Assembly (NCBI GenBank): GCA_905221605.1
Contig: CAJNDS010002657.1
Span: forward strand, 756,501-820,500
Reading direction: 5' to 3'
Origin: Symbiodinium natans
Lineage: Eukaryota; Sar; Dinophyceae; Suessiales; Symbiodiniaceae
DNA: 64,000 bases
Of the stretch, positions 52,855-63,835 are shown piece by piece (the stretch's first letter is position 1; each line of letters begins with the position of its first letter). The notes under the pieces are model-generated. The model ran no database searches and had not been told where the DNA came from. It saw nothing but the letters and a program-made list of their open reading frames with translations. A program made the translations under genes and the position numbers.

Positions 52855-53153
52855 AAACCCTAAACCCTAAACCCTAAACCCTAAACCCTAAACCCTAAAC
52901 CCTAAACCCTAAACCCTAAACCCTAAACCCTAAACCCTAAACCCTAAACCCTAAAGCCTAAAGCCTAAAGCCTAAAGCCTAAAGCCTAAAGCCTAAAGCC
53001 TAAAGCCTAAAACCTAAAGCCTAAAGCCTAAAGCCTAAAGCCTAAAGCCTAAAGCCTAAAGCCTAAACCCTAAACCCTAAACCCTAAACCCTAAACCCTA
53101 AACCCTAAACCCTAAACCCTAAACCCTAAACCCTAACCCTAAACCCTAAACCC
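52855..53153. repeat. Composite array with an AAAGCCT block inside CCCTAAA
   Basis: About 14 CCCTAAA units, then about 16 AAAGCCT units (52953-53063), then about 10 CCCTAAA units. This looks like a local expansion of one variant. Confidence 0.9.
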
Positions 53154-53161
53154 TGCCTCCG

Positions 53162-53251
53162 ACACCCGAAGCCTCTTTGGGATGCCGAAGACTCTTTTGT
53201 CACAGCCCGCAAACAAGATGGTGGCGTTCTGGAGGCAATCTCTAAACCTTA
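53162..53251 (+). other. Coding-like island
   Basis: A frame reads SDTRSLFGMPKTLLSQPANK MVAFWRQS, with no stops and balanced composition. Confidence 0.35.
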
Positions 53252-53516
53252 AACCCTAAAGCCCTCAACCGTAAACCCAAACTCTGAACCCGAAACCCTA
53301 AGCCCTAAGCCCTAAACCCTAAAACTCAACGTCTGGCTGAGAGGGAAGTTTTGTGGAACACCAGCCCTCTGCTTGGGCTCACGGGTTCAGGGTCGAGGGT
53401 TCCGGGTTTCAATTAGGGTCTGGTACTTGAAGTTCATGGGTCTCGATCAGCGAGTTGAGTTGACTTAGGTTGACAACAAGGTAAACCTGCACCTATGAAA
53501 CCTGCGTCCCTAAACC

Positions 53517-53569
<53 letters not shown>

Positions 53570-53599
53570 ACCCTAAACCCTAAACCCTAAACCCTAGAG

Positions 53600-53669
53600 G
53601 CCTGTGACGGTGACGTGGCCTCCCTCCTCCACATCCAGAACATCCAGAGGCTCTTCTCAGAACCCGCAG
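53600..53669 (+). other. Coding-like island with GC donor
   Basis: Phase-0 frame ACDGDVASLLHIQNIQRLFS EPA after TAGAG and before GCAAGG, a dinoflagellate-style GC-AG intron border. Confidence 0.45.
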
Positions 53670-54573
53670 GCAAGGCGCAATATAGGGGTTTAGGGTTTAG
53701 GGTTTAGTTGTAATTATACTAAAATACCCCCCCCCAAAAAAAATAAGAAGCAAAATAGCCTATTCTAGCAACTCAGGCCCCTAAACTAGAGTGCTGTGGG
53801 CCTACCGAATCTTCTATGTAGAAGCGTGCAATATACGTAGATACAAATATATGGTCATATATATCTATATATATATATAGATATACACATATACAGAACG
53901 GCCTATATGCTTGTATGTAGAGAGAGACACATATTTACATATGAAGACACATATTGCATATTTACGCGTGCGTATGCAAGTGTACGCATCGTATTTATCA
54001 AAGTCGTCTCGCTGTGTCAGCACTAGGCACCCCAGAAGGAACTACTTGTGGAGGACTACTAAACCCTAAACCCTAAACCCTAAGCCCTAGACCCTAACCC
54101 CCCCCCCAAACCACGTGCAGGTACAAGGCCAGTAACTCTCTGAACGCCGCCCGAACACGCTCAGTGAACCCTAAACCCTAAAGCCTAAAAAACCCCAATA
54201 CACCAAAAAAAAAAACTTAAAAAACCCAAAAGCCCTAAAAACCAGAAAAAAACCTAAACCCCAAACCCCCAGACTCCGACCTAAGAGACCCCGTGACCTG
54301 CTTTTTTGTGTAGTAAATCCCCGTGACAGGAACCCAGAAGAAGTAGGTTTTGAGCTTTTAAGGTATCCTCACATACTCATGTCCTCCCAGAAACGGCTAG
54401 GGTCCCACACCAGTGGGACCCTGGCACCCTAAACCCTAAACCCTAAACCCTAAACCCTGAACCCTGAACCCTGAACCCTAAACCCTGAACCCTAAACCCT
54501 AAACCCTAAACCCTAAACCCCAAACCCTAAACCCTAAACCCTAAACCCTGAACCAACCCTAAGCACTTGCAAG

Positions 54574-54640
54574 AAGCCGTCCTCCGCGTGCTCAACGCCA
54601 CGTCAGAACAGGATGAGGCCGAGCAACTTGGAGAGCATTT
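54574..54640 (+). other. Coding-like island
   Basis: After TTGCAAG the frame reads EAVLRVLNATSEQDEAEQLG EHLAL, helical in appearance. Confidence 0.4.
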
Positions 54641-55214
54641 AGCGCTGTTTGGCCGATCGAGCTTAGGGTTTCGGGTTGCGTAGGGTTTAGGGTTTAGGGT
54701 TTAGTGTTTAGGGTTTAGAGTTTAGGGTTTAGAGTTTAGGGTCTAGGGTTTCGGGGTTGCTTAGGGTTTAGGGTTTGCGGTTTGGGGTTTAGGGGGTTTA
54801 GAGTCTGGAGTTTTTGTTAGTTTCGTGCTGAGGGATTTTGGGTGGTTTAGGGTTTAGGGTTGAAGGTTTCGATTGGGGTCTGGGGTTCAATTTGGGTTCG
54901 GGGCTCAGGGGTGGTTTAGGGTTTAGCCCTGAACCCTGAAGCCTACACCCTAAACCCTAAACGGGTTGATTTCGGGTTTGCTTGAAGCCCGGAGCTTTGG
55001 CAGTCGAACTTTGACGCAAGAGCGCGGTACGCTTGTAAACCTGAAGCCCTGTGAAGCCAGAAGCCAGCGCTGAACCCCTTCTGCAACCCGTAAAACTTAA
55101 ACCCTAATCCCTAAACTCTAAACCCTAAACCCTAAACCCTGAAATTCATTGTAAGGTCAGCAGCTGAGTCTAGGGAGGCGTTTGTAGCGATCAGGGTTTA
55201 GGGCTTATTCCCGG

Positions 55215-55317
55215 AGAGCCCAATACCCCTTTAATTAAGGAATGTACCCTAAATTTGTATAGGGACCCTTAAATAAGATTTACGGTATATTGCTTAATTA
55301 AGGGCTATTGGGCTCTT
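55215..55317. repeat. Inverted repeat with AGAGCCCAATA ends
   Basis: The arms AGAGCCCAATACCCCTTTAA and TTAATTAAGGGCTATTGGGC pair around an AT-rich centre. MITE or introner-like. Confidence 0.6.
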
Positions 55318-58300
55318 TGGGTTGCTAGTAGAGGGTTTAGGCTCCAGGCGAGGTGTTCAGGGTTGAGGGTTTACGTTTTTCGAGGCTCCTGGCTCTCGGG
55401 TTGGGTTTAGGGTTTCGGGATTCGGGTTTAGGGTTTAGGGTTTAGGGCTTCGGGTTTAGGGGTTATGGTTTCGGGATTTGGGCTTATCTAGGCTTTGCGA
55501 TTGCCTTGACCCTACAAAACCTGTTGGTGCCCCATACCTAAACCCTACACCTTTGTGCCCCGAACCCTAAACCTTAAACCCTAAACCCTAAACCCCTAAA
55601 CCCTAAACCCTAAACCTAAACTTAGGTTGCTCTCCTCTTGGTAAGTGGGTTTAGACCATAAAAGCCGCAGGTGCATTCAGTCCAAGGGTTTGGGGTTTCG
55701 GGTTTCGGGTTCAGGGTTTAGGGTTTAGGGTCTAGGGTCACAAACCCTGAACCCCAAACCCCCAACGCCTTTCTTCCCGTGAGCTGCCCAGGAAGCTCAT
55801 GGGCGTGACTGGCACCCCGGCAGCTAAAGCGTTGAACCGGCCCCTGCGGAGGGATTCTAGATCAAGGGACTCAGGGCTTCGGGGCCCTATAAGCCCTAAA
55901 CCCAAACCCCTAAACCCGAAACCCGAAACCCGAAACCCTGAACCCGAAACCCTAAACCCGAAACCCTAAACCCTAAACCCTAAACCCGACAAGCCTAGGG
56001 CTCATGCTGGAGGCTTTCTTACGGGACCGGACTTGTACTTGGAGGTTCGTGGTACTTAACCCAATTCTTAAGTGTACGGTTCAGGGTTTAGGGTTTAGGG
56101 TTTAGGGTTTAGGGTTTAGGGTTTAGGGTTTAGGGTACTCATAACCCAAATAATAGCCACATGAGGGTACTTGAGGGGCATACACATTCCGTTCATGGTA
56201 CTTAGTAACCCAAGTATACTTGCACTTATAAGCCAATTCATATCCACATTAGGGTACTGACGGGGCTTCCAAGAACGCGTTTACAAAACAGTTATAAGTG
56301 GTTGAAAGTACCTATCCTGAACCTTCAAGTAGGGGCTCTTGTAAAGAGCTCAAGCAGAGAAGGTCCGAGCAGAAACCCTAGGTTCAGGGCTTTAGAGGCA
56401 TAGCCAGGATGAGATTCCACATCTGCCACCAAAAAGCCTAGCCCGGAACCGGCACGAGCAGTTTGCAGGAACCCCTGAAGGTCTGCTTTCTAGATCTTCC
56501 CAGATCCCACAGTTCCTCAACAAGCAGGAAGCCGCGAATCCTAATCCGCAGGCCCGAAGTCCGAAACCTCAAAGCGCCAGCCCTAAACGAGAACCTGATG
56601 CTTGGCGCCTTTGATAACCCGGGTCTGAGCAAAAGTTTTGCGGGACTGGGGTCAGGAATAAAGGCTTACGGTTTAGGGTTTAGGGTTTAGGGACCCTAAA
56701 CCCTAAACCCTGTTTATAAACCTCTTCTAGCTTCTAGGCCTCTTCTGGGCATCTTCCGGGCTGCCAGACCGTCTCTGCTCGACTCAACTAGACTCAACCA
56801 GATCTCTGAACACCGAATTGGGGATTTTCCGAAAGTATTTATTGCCATTACGATTATGATTACTGTTAGTGTTTCTATTCTAGTATTCTCATTTGCACCC
56901 CCTTTTGTGATTCCCACCGAGCTCAAAAATCGATCTCAGGCTCCGGACAACCTGACACAATGGAAGTCGTGCACGAAACAAAATGTTTGTCCCAAAATCC
57001 CGTCCGAAAAAGACTTACCAGTACCACACCCTTGAAAAAAACAGTTTGACTCAGTTGAACATCCCTGAATCCTAAACCCTAAAACTCTAAACCAAAACCC
57101 TAAGCCCTAAGCCCTAAGCCCTGAGCCCTGAGCCCTGAGCCCCAAGCCTTAAGCCTCCCTACAGAAACCCTTCCAGGCAACACAATGGGTGGGAGGCTTA
57201 GCACCTTGTGGATTGGGCAGGCACGTATGGGCTTCAGGGTTTAGGGTGTAGGGTTTAGGGTTTAGGGGTAGAGGGTGAGGCTCCGATACCCCGAGAATAC
57301 GGATGTTTGTTGTTGGTTTGGGGTTTAGAGGGTTGTAGGGTTTGTAGGGGTTAGTTTGTGAGCAAGGTCCTTGTACATACATATACATATATATACATAT
57401 ATATATATACACGTACATACATACATACATACATACATAGATACATAGATACATACATACCCGACTCCAAAAAGGGTTTAGGGATTAGGGTTTTGGGTTT
57501 AGGGTTTGTGGTTTAGGATTCAGGGTTTAGGGTATTCTGGAACTTAGCCTGTCTTGCTCTGAAATACCATGCAGGTTTTCATGTTTTTTTTGTTTGCGCG
57601 ACGGGTTTTCTTGGGGGAGGGGGCGCGAGGGTGGAGGTGTATGCTGTTGAGGTTGGTGGCTTTGGGGTGTCGGGACCAAATATGATTTGCGCTGCTGCCA
57701 AAAGTCTTGGGATCTTATACTAAACCACCCCCGCCCAACCAAAGACCACCCCCCAACAACCGTAATTACGCCTTATTGGGGGCCTTATGTCGGGTTAGGT
57801 GCGCTGTGCCCTGAAACCCAAACCCTAACTCTACTTTACACCTAGCCCTGAACCTTGGACCCCGAGCCCCAAATCGTACTTGTCGTACTTGCTCTGGCTC
57901 TTCATGAGGAATTCGGGAATTAGGGTATTAGGGTCTCAGTATAAACCCGTAAAGGGTTATATAACAGAATCGTAGCCGGACGTCGAAGACTGGCGTCATC
58001 GGGCTTTGCATGAGATACAATTGTACAACTGCAAACTGAACTTTGTGTAACCCTACCTTAAACCCTAAACCCAAAACCCCAAAACCCCAAAACCCTAAAA
58101 TCCCGAAACCCTAACCCTAAACCATCCATGCACCTGCGAGTAGCGCCCTCAGTCTCATAGTCAACAGTTCTTCCAAGTCTTGGAGAACTGAGCATGGAAA
58201 ACCCCTGAATGCCCAACTCTCTAAGCCCCCGAAACCCCTAAGCACCCAATCCCGTGAAACCGGAACCCCCCCCCCCAACTCATAACCCCCAACCACAACT

Positions 58301-58962
58301 CCCAAGACCTCCATCCCTGAAGCACACATGAAGCGCGTTTGTTGCCGAGGAGATGAGCACGTGTTTCTTAGTGGCCTCCTCTCCAACGCCTCTTGGCTTG
58401 TGGGCTTCGGGATTAGGGATTCGGGTGGAAGATGTTTTGGGTTTTGGAGTTTTGGGCTGGTTGAATGAAGGGTTTAGGGTTTAGAGCTAAGGGCTTGGTA
58501 GGGTTTAGGGGTTATGAGGGTTAACGTTTTTATGGTTTAGGGTTGGGTTGTGGGGTCACAGTTCGGCGGTTTGAGTTTAGGTTGGCTTTGAGGTTCCGGG
58601 GTTGTAGCGGCTTTGCAAAGGAGGATTCAGCCAGGTAGTTGGGTTCAGGGTTCAGGGTTAGGGAAGTTTAGGGGTTGAGGGTAGGTAGTTTACAGCTAGG
58701 TATGTAAGTTTGACATCTGCAGTTTCCTTACTGTCAACTGCCTAAAGCTTCCTGCCCTTCAGGACAGGATTCCTCAATGAAACCCTAAACTCTAAACCCT
58801 AAACCCTAAACCCTAAACCCTAAACCCTCAACCCTCAACCCTCAACCCTAAACCCTAAACCCTAAACCCTCAACCCTCAACCCTCAACCCTAAACCCCAA
58901 ACCCTAAACCCTAAACCCTAAACCAAACCCCAAACCCCACACCCCAAGCCCCAAACGACCAG

Positions 58963-59037
58963 GTCCTGATCATCCTCGGAGTTGCGGCGGCCTTTTGCGT
59001 CCTGCGCATGCGCTATCCCATGGTCGCTGGCCTCATC
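58963..59037 (+). other. Coding-like island encoding a hydrophobic segment
   Basis: After GACCAG the frame reads VLIILGVAAAFCVLRMRYPM, like a membrane helix with a positive flank. Confidence 0.4.
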
Positions 59038-59039
59038 CT

Positions 59040-59140
59040 AAACCCCAAACCCCAAACCCCAAACCCCAAACCCCAAACCCCAAACCCCAAACCCCAAACC
59101 CCAAACCCCAAACCCTAAACCCTAAACCCTAAACCCTACA
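59040..59140. repeat. CCCCAAA variant array
   Basis: About 11 AAACCCC units passing into AAACCCT units. Confidence 0.9.
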
Positions 59141-60227
59141 CCCCACATCCTAAACCCTAAACCCTAAACCCTACAAATCCTAAACAGAAACTAGGACCCA
59201 GAGCAGACCCCTATTCGGGTTTCGGGTTTAGGGTTTAGAGTTTAGGGTTTAGGGCTAGTCCTCAGAGCCGGCCCTTATTCCCCTGTTAAGGTGCAGGTTC
59301 CCTAATAAGCCTCTTTGAGCCAAAACAGGCACCCTTTTCATTCCTAGGCTACTCTTTGAATCTAAGCCTGGCAAGGCGAATATGTAGACTCTTCACTGTT
59401 TATAAGAATGCTTAGAGAAGCAGGCGCTGCCCAGCGGTAAGTGTCCTTCAATGAACCCTGAAACCACTACACTAACTCTTTGTCATAGTTGGGGAGCATT
59501 TTACATGTTTAAGGGTACTTAAACCCAACAAGGAATAAACATTTAAATACTTAATTTAAGCCCAACAATGAACTAGAACTCCTAACTCTGAAACCTCATG
59601 AAGGCCCATACCCCAAAGCGTTTGAGAGTTTGGAGATACCTTGAAAACGTAAACGTGTTTACCTGGAGGGTTTAGGGTCTAGTTTAGGGCTTGTAGGGTT
59701 TAGCCTTTTAGGGTTTAGGGTTGGACAAGAGAATCTCTGGTGGCCGTTTGGGGTCCCAGGTCAGGTCTAGGGTTGGTCGCTGTTGCAACTCCTAAACCCT
59801 AAACCCTGACCGTAACTCTAAACCCAAGTCCCCAGGCCTCATATGGCGGATTCTCAAAATGTTCCTTTGTGGGCTACTATTTTCAGGCGGCCCTAATCTT
59901 CAGGGTACCCAAAAAGGGACCATCACCTTAAGAAATGACCATATCCATATGGCACCATATCCATTTGGCCCACTTGCATGTGCGCTGTCAGCAACCCTGA
60001 ACCTAAGGTACGGTGTAGAGGGTTCAGGTTTAATGCTAAACTCCATAGCGCAACGGCTCTAAGTAAGAATGATTCAGCTTAGAAGCATTACAAACACGCA
60101 AAGCTTCAGGGTTTTAGAGTCAATTTCTTCATGACCCTAAGCCCGAAGCCCCGGGGTTCCTGGGAATTGTGAGAGCGCACCTTAGGGTTTAGGGTTGAGG
60201 GTTTAGGGTTTAGGATGAGTCATCCAG

Positions 60228-60284
60228 GTCTACAGCTACAACGTGCTTGCGCAGACTGTGCCAGTGAAGTGCGCCCAGCTGGAA
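60228..60284 (+). other. Coding-like island
   Basis: After CATCCAG the frame reads VYSYNVLAQTVPVKCAQLE. YNVLAQ is reminiscent of CCR4/nocturnin-type nuclease starts, but it is too short to assign. Confidence 0.35.
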
Positions 60285-60896
60285 GGGGGAGGGCCCTATT
60301 GTAATCCCTTGAATGCCAGAAGGTGTTTTCCTTTCACTTCCCCGAGTTCTCTTGATGTCTTACTCAGGTAGTTGACCTGATAGGGAGGGATGTTGCCAAA
60401 AGGGTGGCAGGGGCTGCGGAGGTTTTCAGGCTAGGCCCTTTCCCTGAACCCTAAACCCTAATTGTTGAGGTTTTAGGTGTATGGAGGGTGTCCCTATTGG
60501 GTTCACTAGTTTGAGGATTCCGGTGCTGTATCCGTATGGGAGAAATCACGGTACCACCGTCTGTAAACGCCATAAGTACATGTCTACAGGATACCGCATG
60601 ATGTTGTCTTATATTCTGTTTGTCACGTGTGTGTATATATATATATATATGCATGCATCCATGCATGCATGCATACATACATACATACATACACCCATGA
60701 CCCATGCATGCATGCATACATACATACATCTATATGTATATACTACGCATATATATATATAATATGTATGTATATATGTATGTACAGATCTGACCCTTAT
60801 CTTCACACACCTAGACATTGTTCAAGCAGGGCGGAGTTTCGGTAGTGAGGGTTTCGGGTATGGGGTTCGGGGTGGCCGAGTCAGCCTTGGGTACAG

Positions 60897-61011
60897 GGTT
60901 TAGGGTTTAGGGTTTGGGGTTGGGGTCTAGGGTTTAGGGTTTAGGGTTTAGGGTTTAGGGTTTAGGGTTTAGGGTTTAGGGTTTAGGGTTTAGGGTTTAG
61001 GGTTTAGGGTG
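60897..61011. repeat. (TTTAGGG)n array
   Basis: About 15 units, mostly perfect. Confidence 0.9.
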
Positions 61012-61283
61012 AGGGCCTTATTGGAAGAGGATGTAGTGTCGGCAACGCATCCCATCCAAGTTCGGGAACTCACAGTTTAGGGATGAGGAATCGGGGTCTA
61101 GGACCCTTTTGCATCAGTCCTGCGAAGCAGGCGAAGAGGATTGCTTCCACGGAGGTGTCCGCTGCGCTTTGCGTTCCATAGCTCCGGCTTGGACAGCGCG
61201 GCTTAGTCCCTGAAGGCTATGAACATTCAAGTGTCGTCAGGTTTTGGGTTTAGGGTTTAGGGTTTAGGGTTTTTGTGGTGCAG

Positions 61284-61374
61284 GGCAAACGACCGAAAGA
61301 TGCCAAACTGCCGGAGACCGATGCCTGTGCGGCCGGGTTCCCTTGTCAGGGATTCAGTGTCCTGGGCAAGCGCA
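61284..61374 (+). CDS. Exon of a C5-cytosine DNA methyltransferase (motif IV)
   Basis: After TTTTTGTGGTGCAG the frame reads GKRPKDAKLPETDACAAGFP and then CQGFSVLGKR. AGFPCQGFS...GKR is the signature of motif IV in C5-cytosine methyltransferases: Pro-Cys-Gln with the catalytic Cys attacking cytosine C6, preceded by an Asp-containing LPETD segment as usual. The exon probably ends at CGCA|GTAAAG or at the earlier GC donor CTGG|GCAAGC. The remaining motifs (I, VI, VIII, X) were not found in this window with confidence; 62033-62098 (FDDESWFSWFSWLKVGMEER) may follow but the phase is uncertain. Dinoflagellates do carry such enzymes, some of retroelement origin. Confidence 0.6.
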
Positions 61375-61659
61375 GTAAAGACTCGTGACCCTGAACCCTA
61401 AACCCTAAACCCTAAACCCTAAACCCTAAACCCTAAACCCTAAACCCTAAACCCTAAACCCTAAACCCCTAAACCCTAAGCCCTAAGCCCTAAGCCCTAA
61501 GCCCCAAACCCAAAACCCTAAACCCTAAACCCTACACCCTTCATTCTAAACCCCAAGCCCCGGAAGGGTCAATCGTAGATGTTATGTAGCCTTTCAGCTC
61601 CCCTCCGCCACATACAAGTCACGCACGAAATCCTAAACTCTAGACCCTGAATCCCAAGC

Positions 61660-62010
61660 CCTAAGCCCCTAAAACTCTAAAACTCTAAAACCCCAAAACC
61701 CTAAAACCCCTAAACCCGTAAAGCCCTAAAACCACAAAACCCTAACGCCCTAAAACCCTAAAACCCTAGAACTCCAACACCCTAAAACCCTAAAGCCCTA
61801 CAGCCCTCAAACCCTAAAACCCTAAAACCCTCATAGAACCCTAAAACCCTACAGCCCTAAAACCCTAAAACCCTCATAGAACCCTAAAACCCTACAGCCC
61901 TAAAACCCTAAAACCCTAAAACCCTCATAGAACCCTAAAACCCTACAGCCCTAAAACCCTAAAACCCTAAAACCCTAAAACCCTAAAACCCTCAAACCCT
62001 CATAGAACCC
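61660..62010. repeat. CCCTAAAA variant array
   Basis: 8-bp CCCTAAAA units with interspersed CCCTCATAGAA and CCCTACAG phrases repeated several times, giving a higher-order pattern of about 45-55 bp. Confidence 0.85.
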
Positions 62011-62032
62011 GAGGCCTGAAACCAGTTGCCAG

Positions 62033-62098
62033 GTTCGACGACGAGTCGTGGTTTAGCTGGTTCAGCTGGCTGAAAGTCGGCATGGAGGAGCGGCTGGC
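62033..62098 (+). other. Coding-like island, Trp-rich
   Basis: After TTGCCAG the frame reads FDDESWFSWFSWLKVGMEER. Possibly the exon following the methyltransferase motif IV exon. Confidence 0.35.
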
Positions 62099-62589
62099 TT
62101 GTTTACATGGGGTTTTAGGCTTTTGGGACGTTGGTTTTTTTTTAGGGGTTGCGGGTTTTAGGGTTTTAGGCTTCTAGGGTTTTAGGGTTTTAGCGTTTTT
62201 GGTTTTTAGGGTTTTGGGCTTGTAGGGTTGCAGGGTTTTGGGGTTCTGGGGGTTTTGCGGTTTGCGGGTTCTAGAGCTTTAGGCTTTGAGCGTTTTAGGG
62301 TGTTGGGGCTTCAGGGGCTTCGAAGGTTCAGACGCACAAGCCGCAAGCCAGGAGCGCACGTAAACAAGTGAAGGTCTCTGTAAGTGGGGGGTTAGAGTTC
62401 GAGGGTTTCGGGTTTAGGCTTCATCTCAGAGCGTTTTCCCGTGCTTTTGGGGGTGACATTGCCTTCAGTAGTCAAAGTCTGCTGGAGAAGAAGTTTTTGG
62501 GCCAAGCCAGTGAGCCGAACATGTTGTTAAGGGTCAAGGGGGCTTCAAGGAATTGGAACTAGGGTTTTTGTCGGGGTTTGAAGGGTTTA

Positions 62590-62757
62590 GGCGTCTGTAG
62601 GGGTTTGTAGGGGTCTGTCGGGGTTTGTGGGGGTTTGTAGGGGCTTGTAGGGGTTTGTAGGGGTTTGTAGGGGCTTGTAGGGGTTTGTAGGGGTTTGTAG
62701 GGGTTTGTAGGGGTTTGTAGGGGTTTGTAGGGGTTTGTAGGGGTTTGTAGGGGTTCA
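62590..62757. repeat. Minisatellite GGGGTTTGTA
   Basis: About 15 tandem 10-bp units with a few GGGGCTTGTA variants. Confidence 0.9.
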
Positions 62758-62825
62758 GGTTGGGCGTTTCAAGTGTAGGGGCTTGATTTTTGCATTAGGA
62801 TCCATCACAAGCGGTAGGCTTAGGG

Positions 62826-62967
62826 TCTAAACCCTAAACCCTAAACCCTAAACCCTAAACCCTAAACCCTAAACCCTAAACCCTAAACCCTAAACCCTAA
62901 ACCCTAAACCCTAAACCCTAAACCCTAAACCCTAAACCCTAAACCCTAAACCCTAAACCCTAAACCC
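62826..62967. repeat. (CCCTAAA)n array
   Basis: About 20 uninterrupted units. Confidence 0.95.
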
Positions 62968-63441
62968 TTTAAGGTCTTGGGTTTAGGGCGTAGGGCTTAG
63001 GGAGCTGAACCCTTCGAGCCGAAACCTTACAGCCCTAGACCCTAGAACCCACAGAACCCTACAAGCCTATGATCTAGGACCGGGAGTAGGCCCATATTTC
63101 CTTTTTTAGGGGTTCCCTTATAATCCCCTTAAACCCAAAAAGGGTACCCTCTTTATTCCTCGGTTACTCCCCGGGTCTAGTAATCCTAAAGGCCCAAGCC
63201 CTAAGCTTGTTCCCCTAAATACCCTAGTCTCTGAACAGCCCAAACCATGGGCCCCGGACCTTAAAACCCTATACCCTAAATACCCTAATCCCTATCAAAC
63301 CTAGGGTTTAGGGTTTAGGGTTTAGGGGTTTAGGAGCCGAATTAGCTACCATGCCCAGAAATGCCCCGATTCCCTTTGTTGAGGGGGTTTGGTTCCCCTT
63401 ATGAACCCCTCTTTGGGCAACCTACTTAGAGATCTGCACAG

Positions 63442-63499
63442 GTACAAACGGATGACGCCCTCGTCGACGCCCTAGGGCTGGATAGCGTGCTGGGCTCAG
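63442..63499 (+). other. Coding-like island
   Basis: After TCTGCACAG one frame reads TDDALVDALGLDSVLGSG. Confidence 0.3.
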
Positions 63500-63766
63500 G
63501 CTGAACCTACACCTGCTGGAGTTTAGGGGTATCGGGGTTAGGGGTGTAGGGGCTTAGGGGTTCAGTGTTTAGGGTTCAGGGGTTTAGGGTTTGAGGGTTT
63601 AGGGTTTCAGGGGTTTAGGGTTTGAGGGGTTTAGGGTTTCAGGGGTCTAGGGTTTCAGGGGTCTAGGGCAAGGGCAGTAGGGTTCTTTCGAGGGCCAACC
63701 CCGTTTTCCGATCCACTTGCATGTGCATGGCGCCAGTCGCTGGAGATACGGGCTCACGGCTTTCCT

Positions 63767-63767
<1 letters not shown>

Positions 63768-63831
<64 letters not shown>
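63768..63831. repeat. Poly(T) run of 64
   Basis: Uninterrupted T-run followed by AATAAAATT. On the minus strand it is a long poly(A), as left by a retroposed transcript, but no source gene was recognised beside it. Confidence 0.8.

Positions 63832-63835
<4 letters not shown>

Noticed and set aside
60451-60845. Open frames reading YIHTYIHT or CMHACM on both strands.
   Set aside because: They are translations of CATA/CATG microsatellite DNA.
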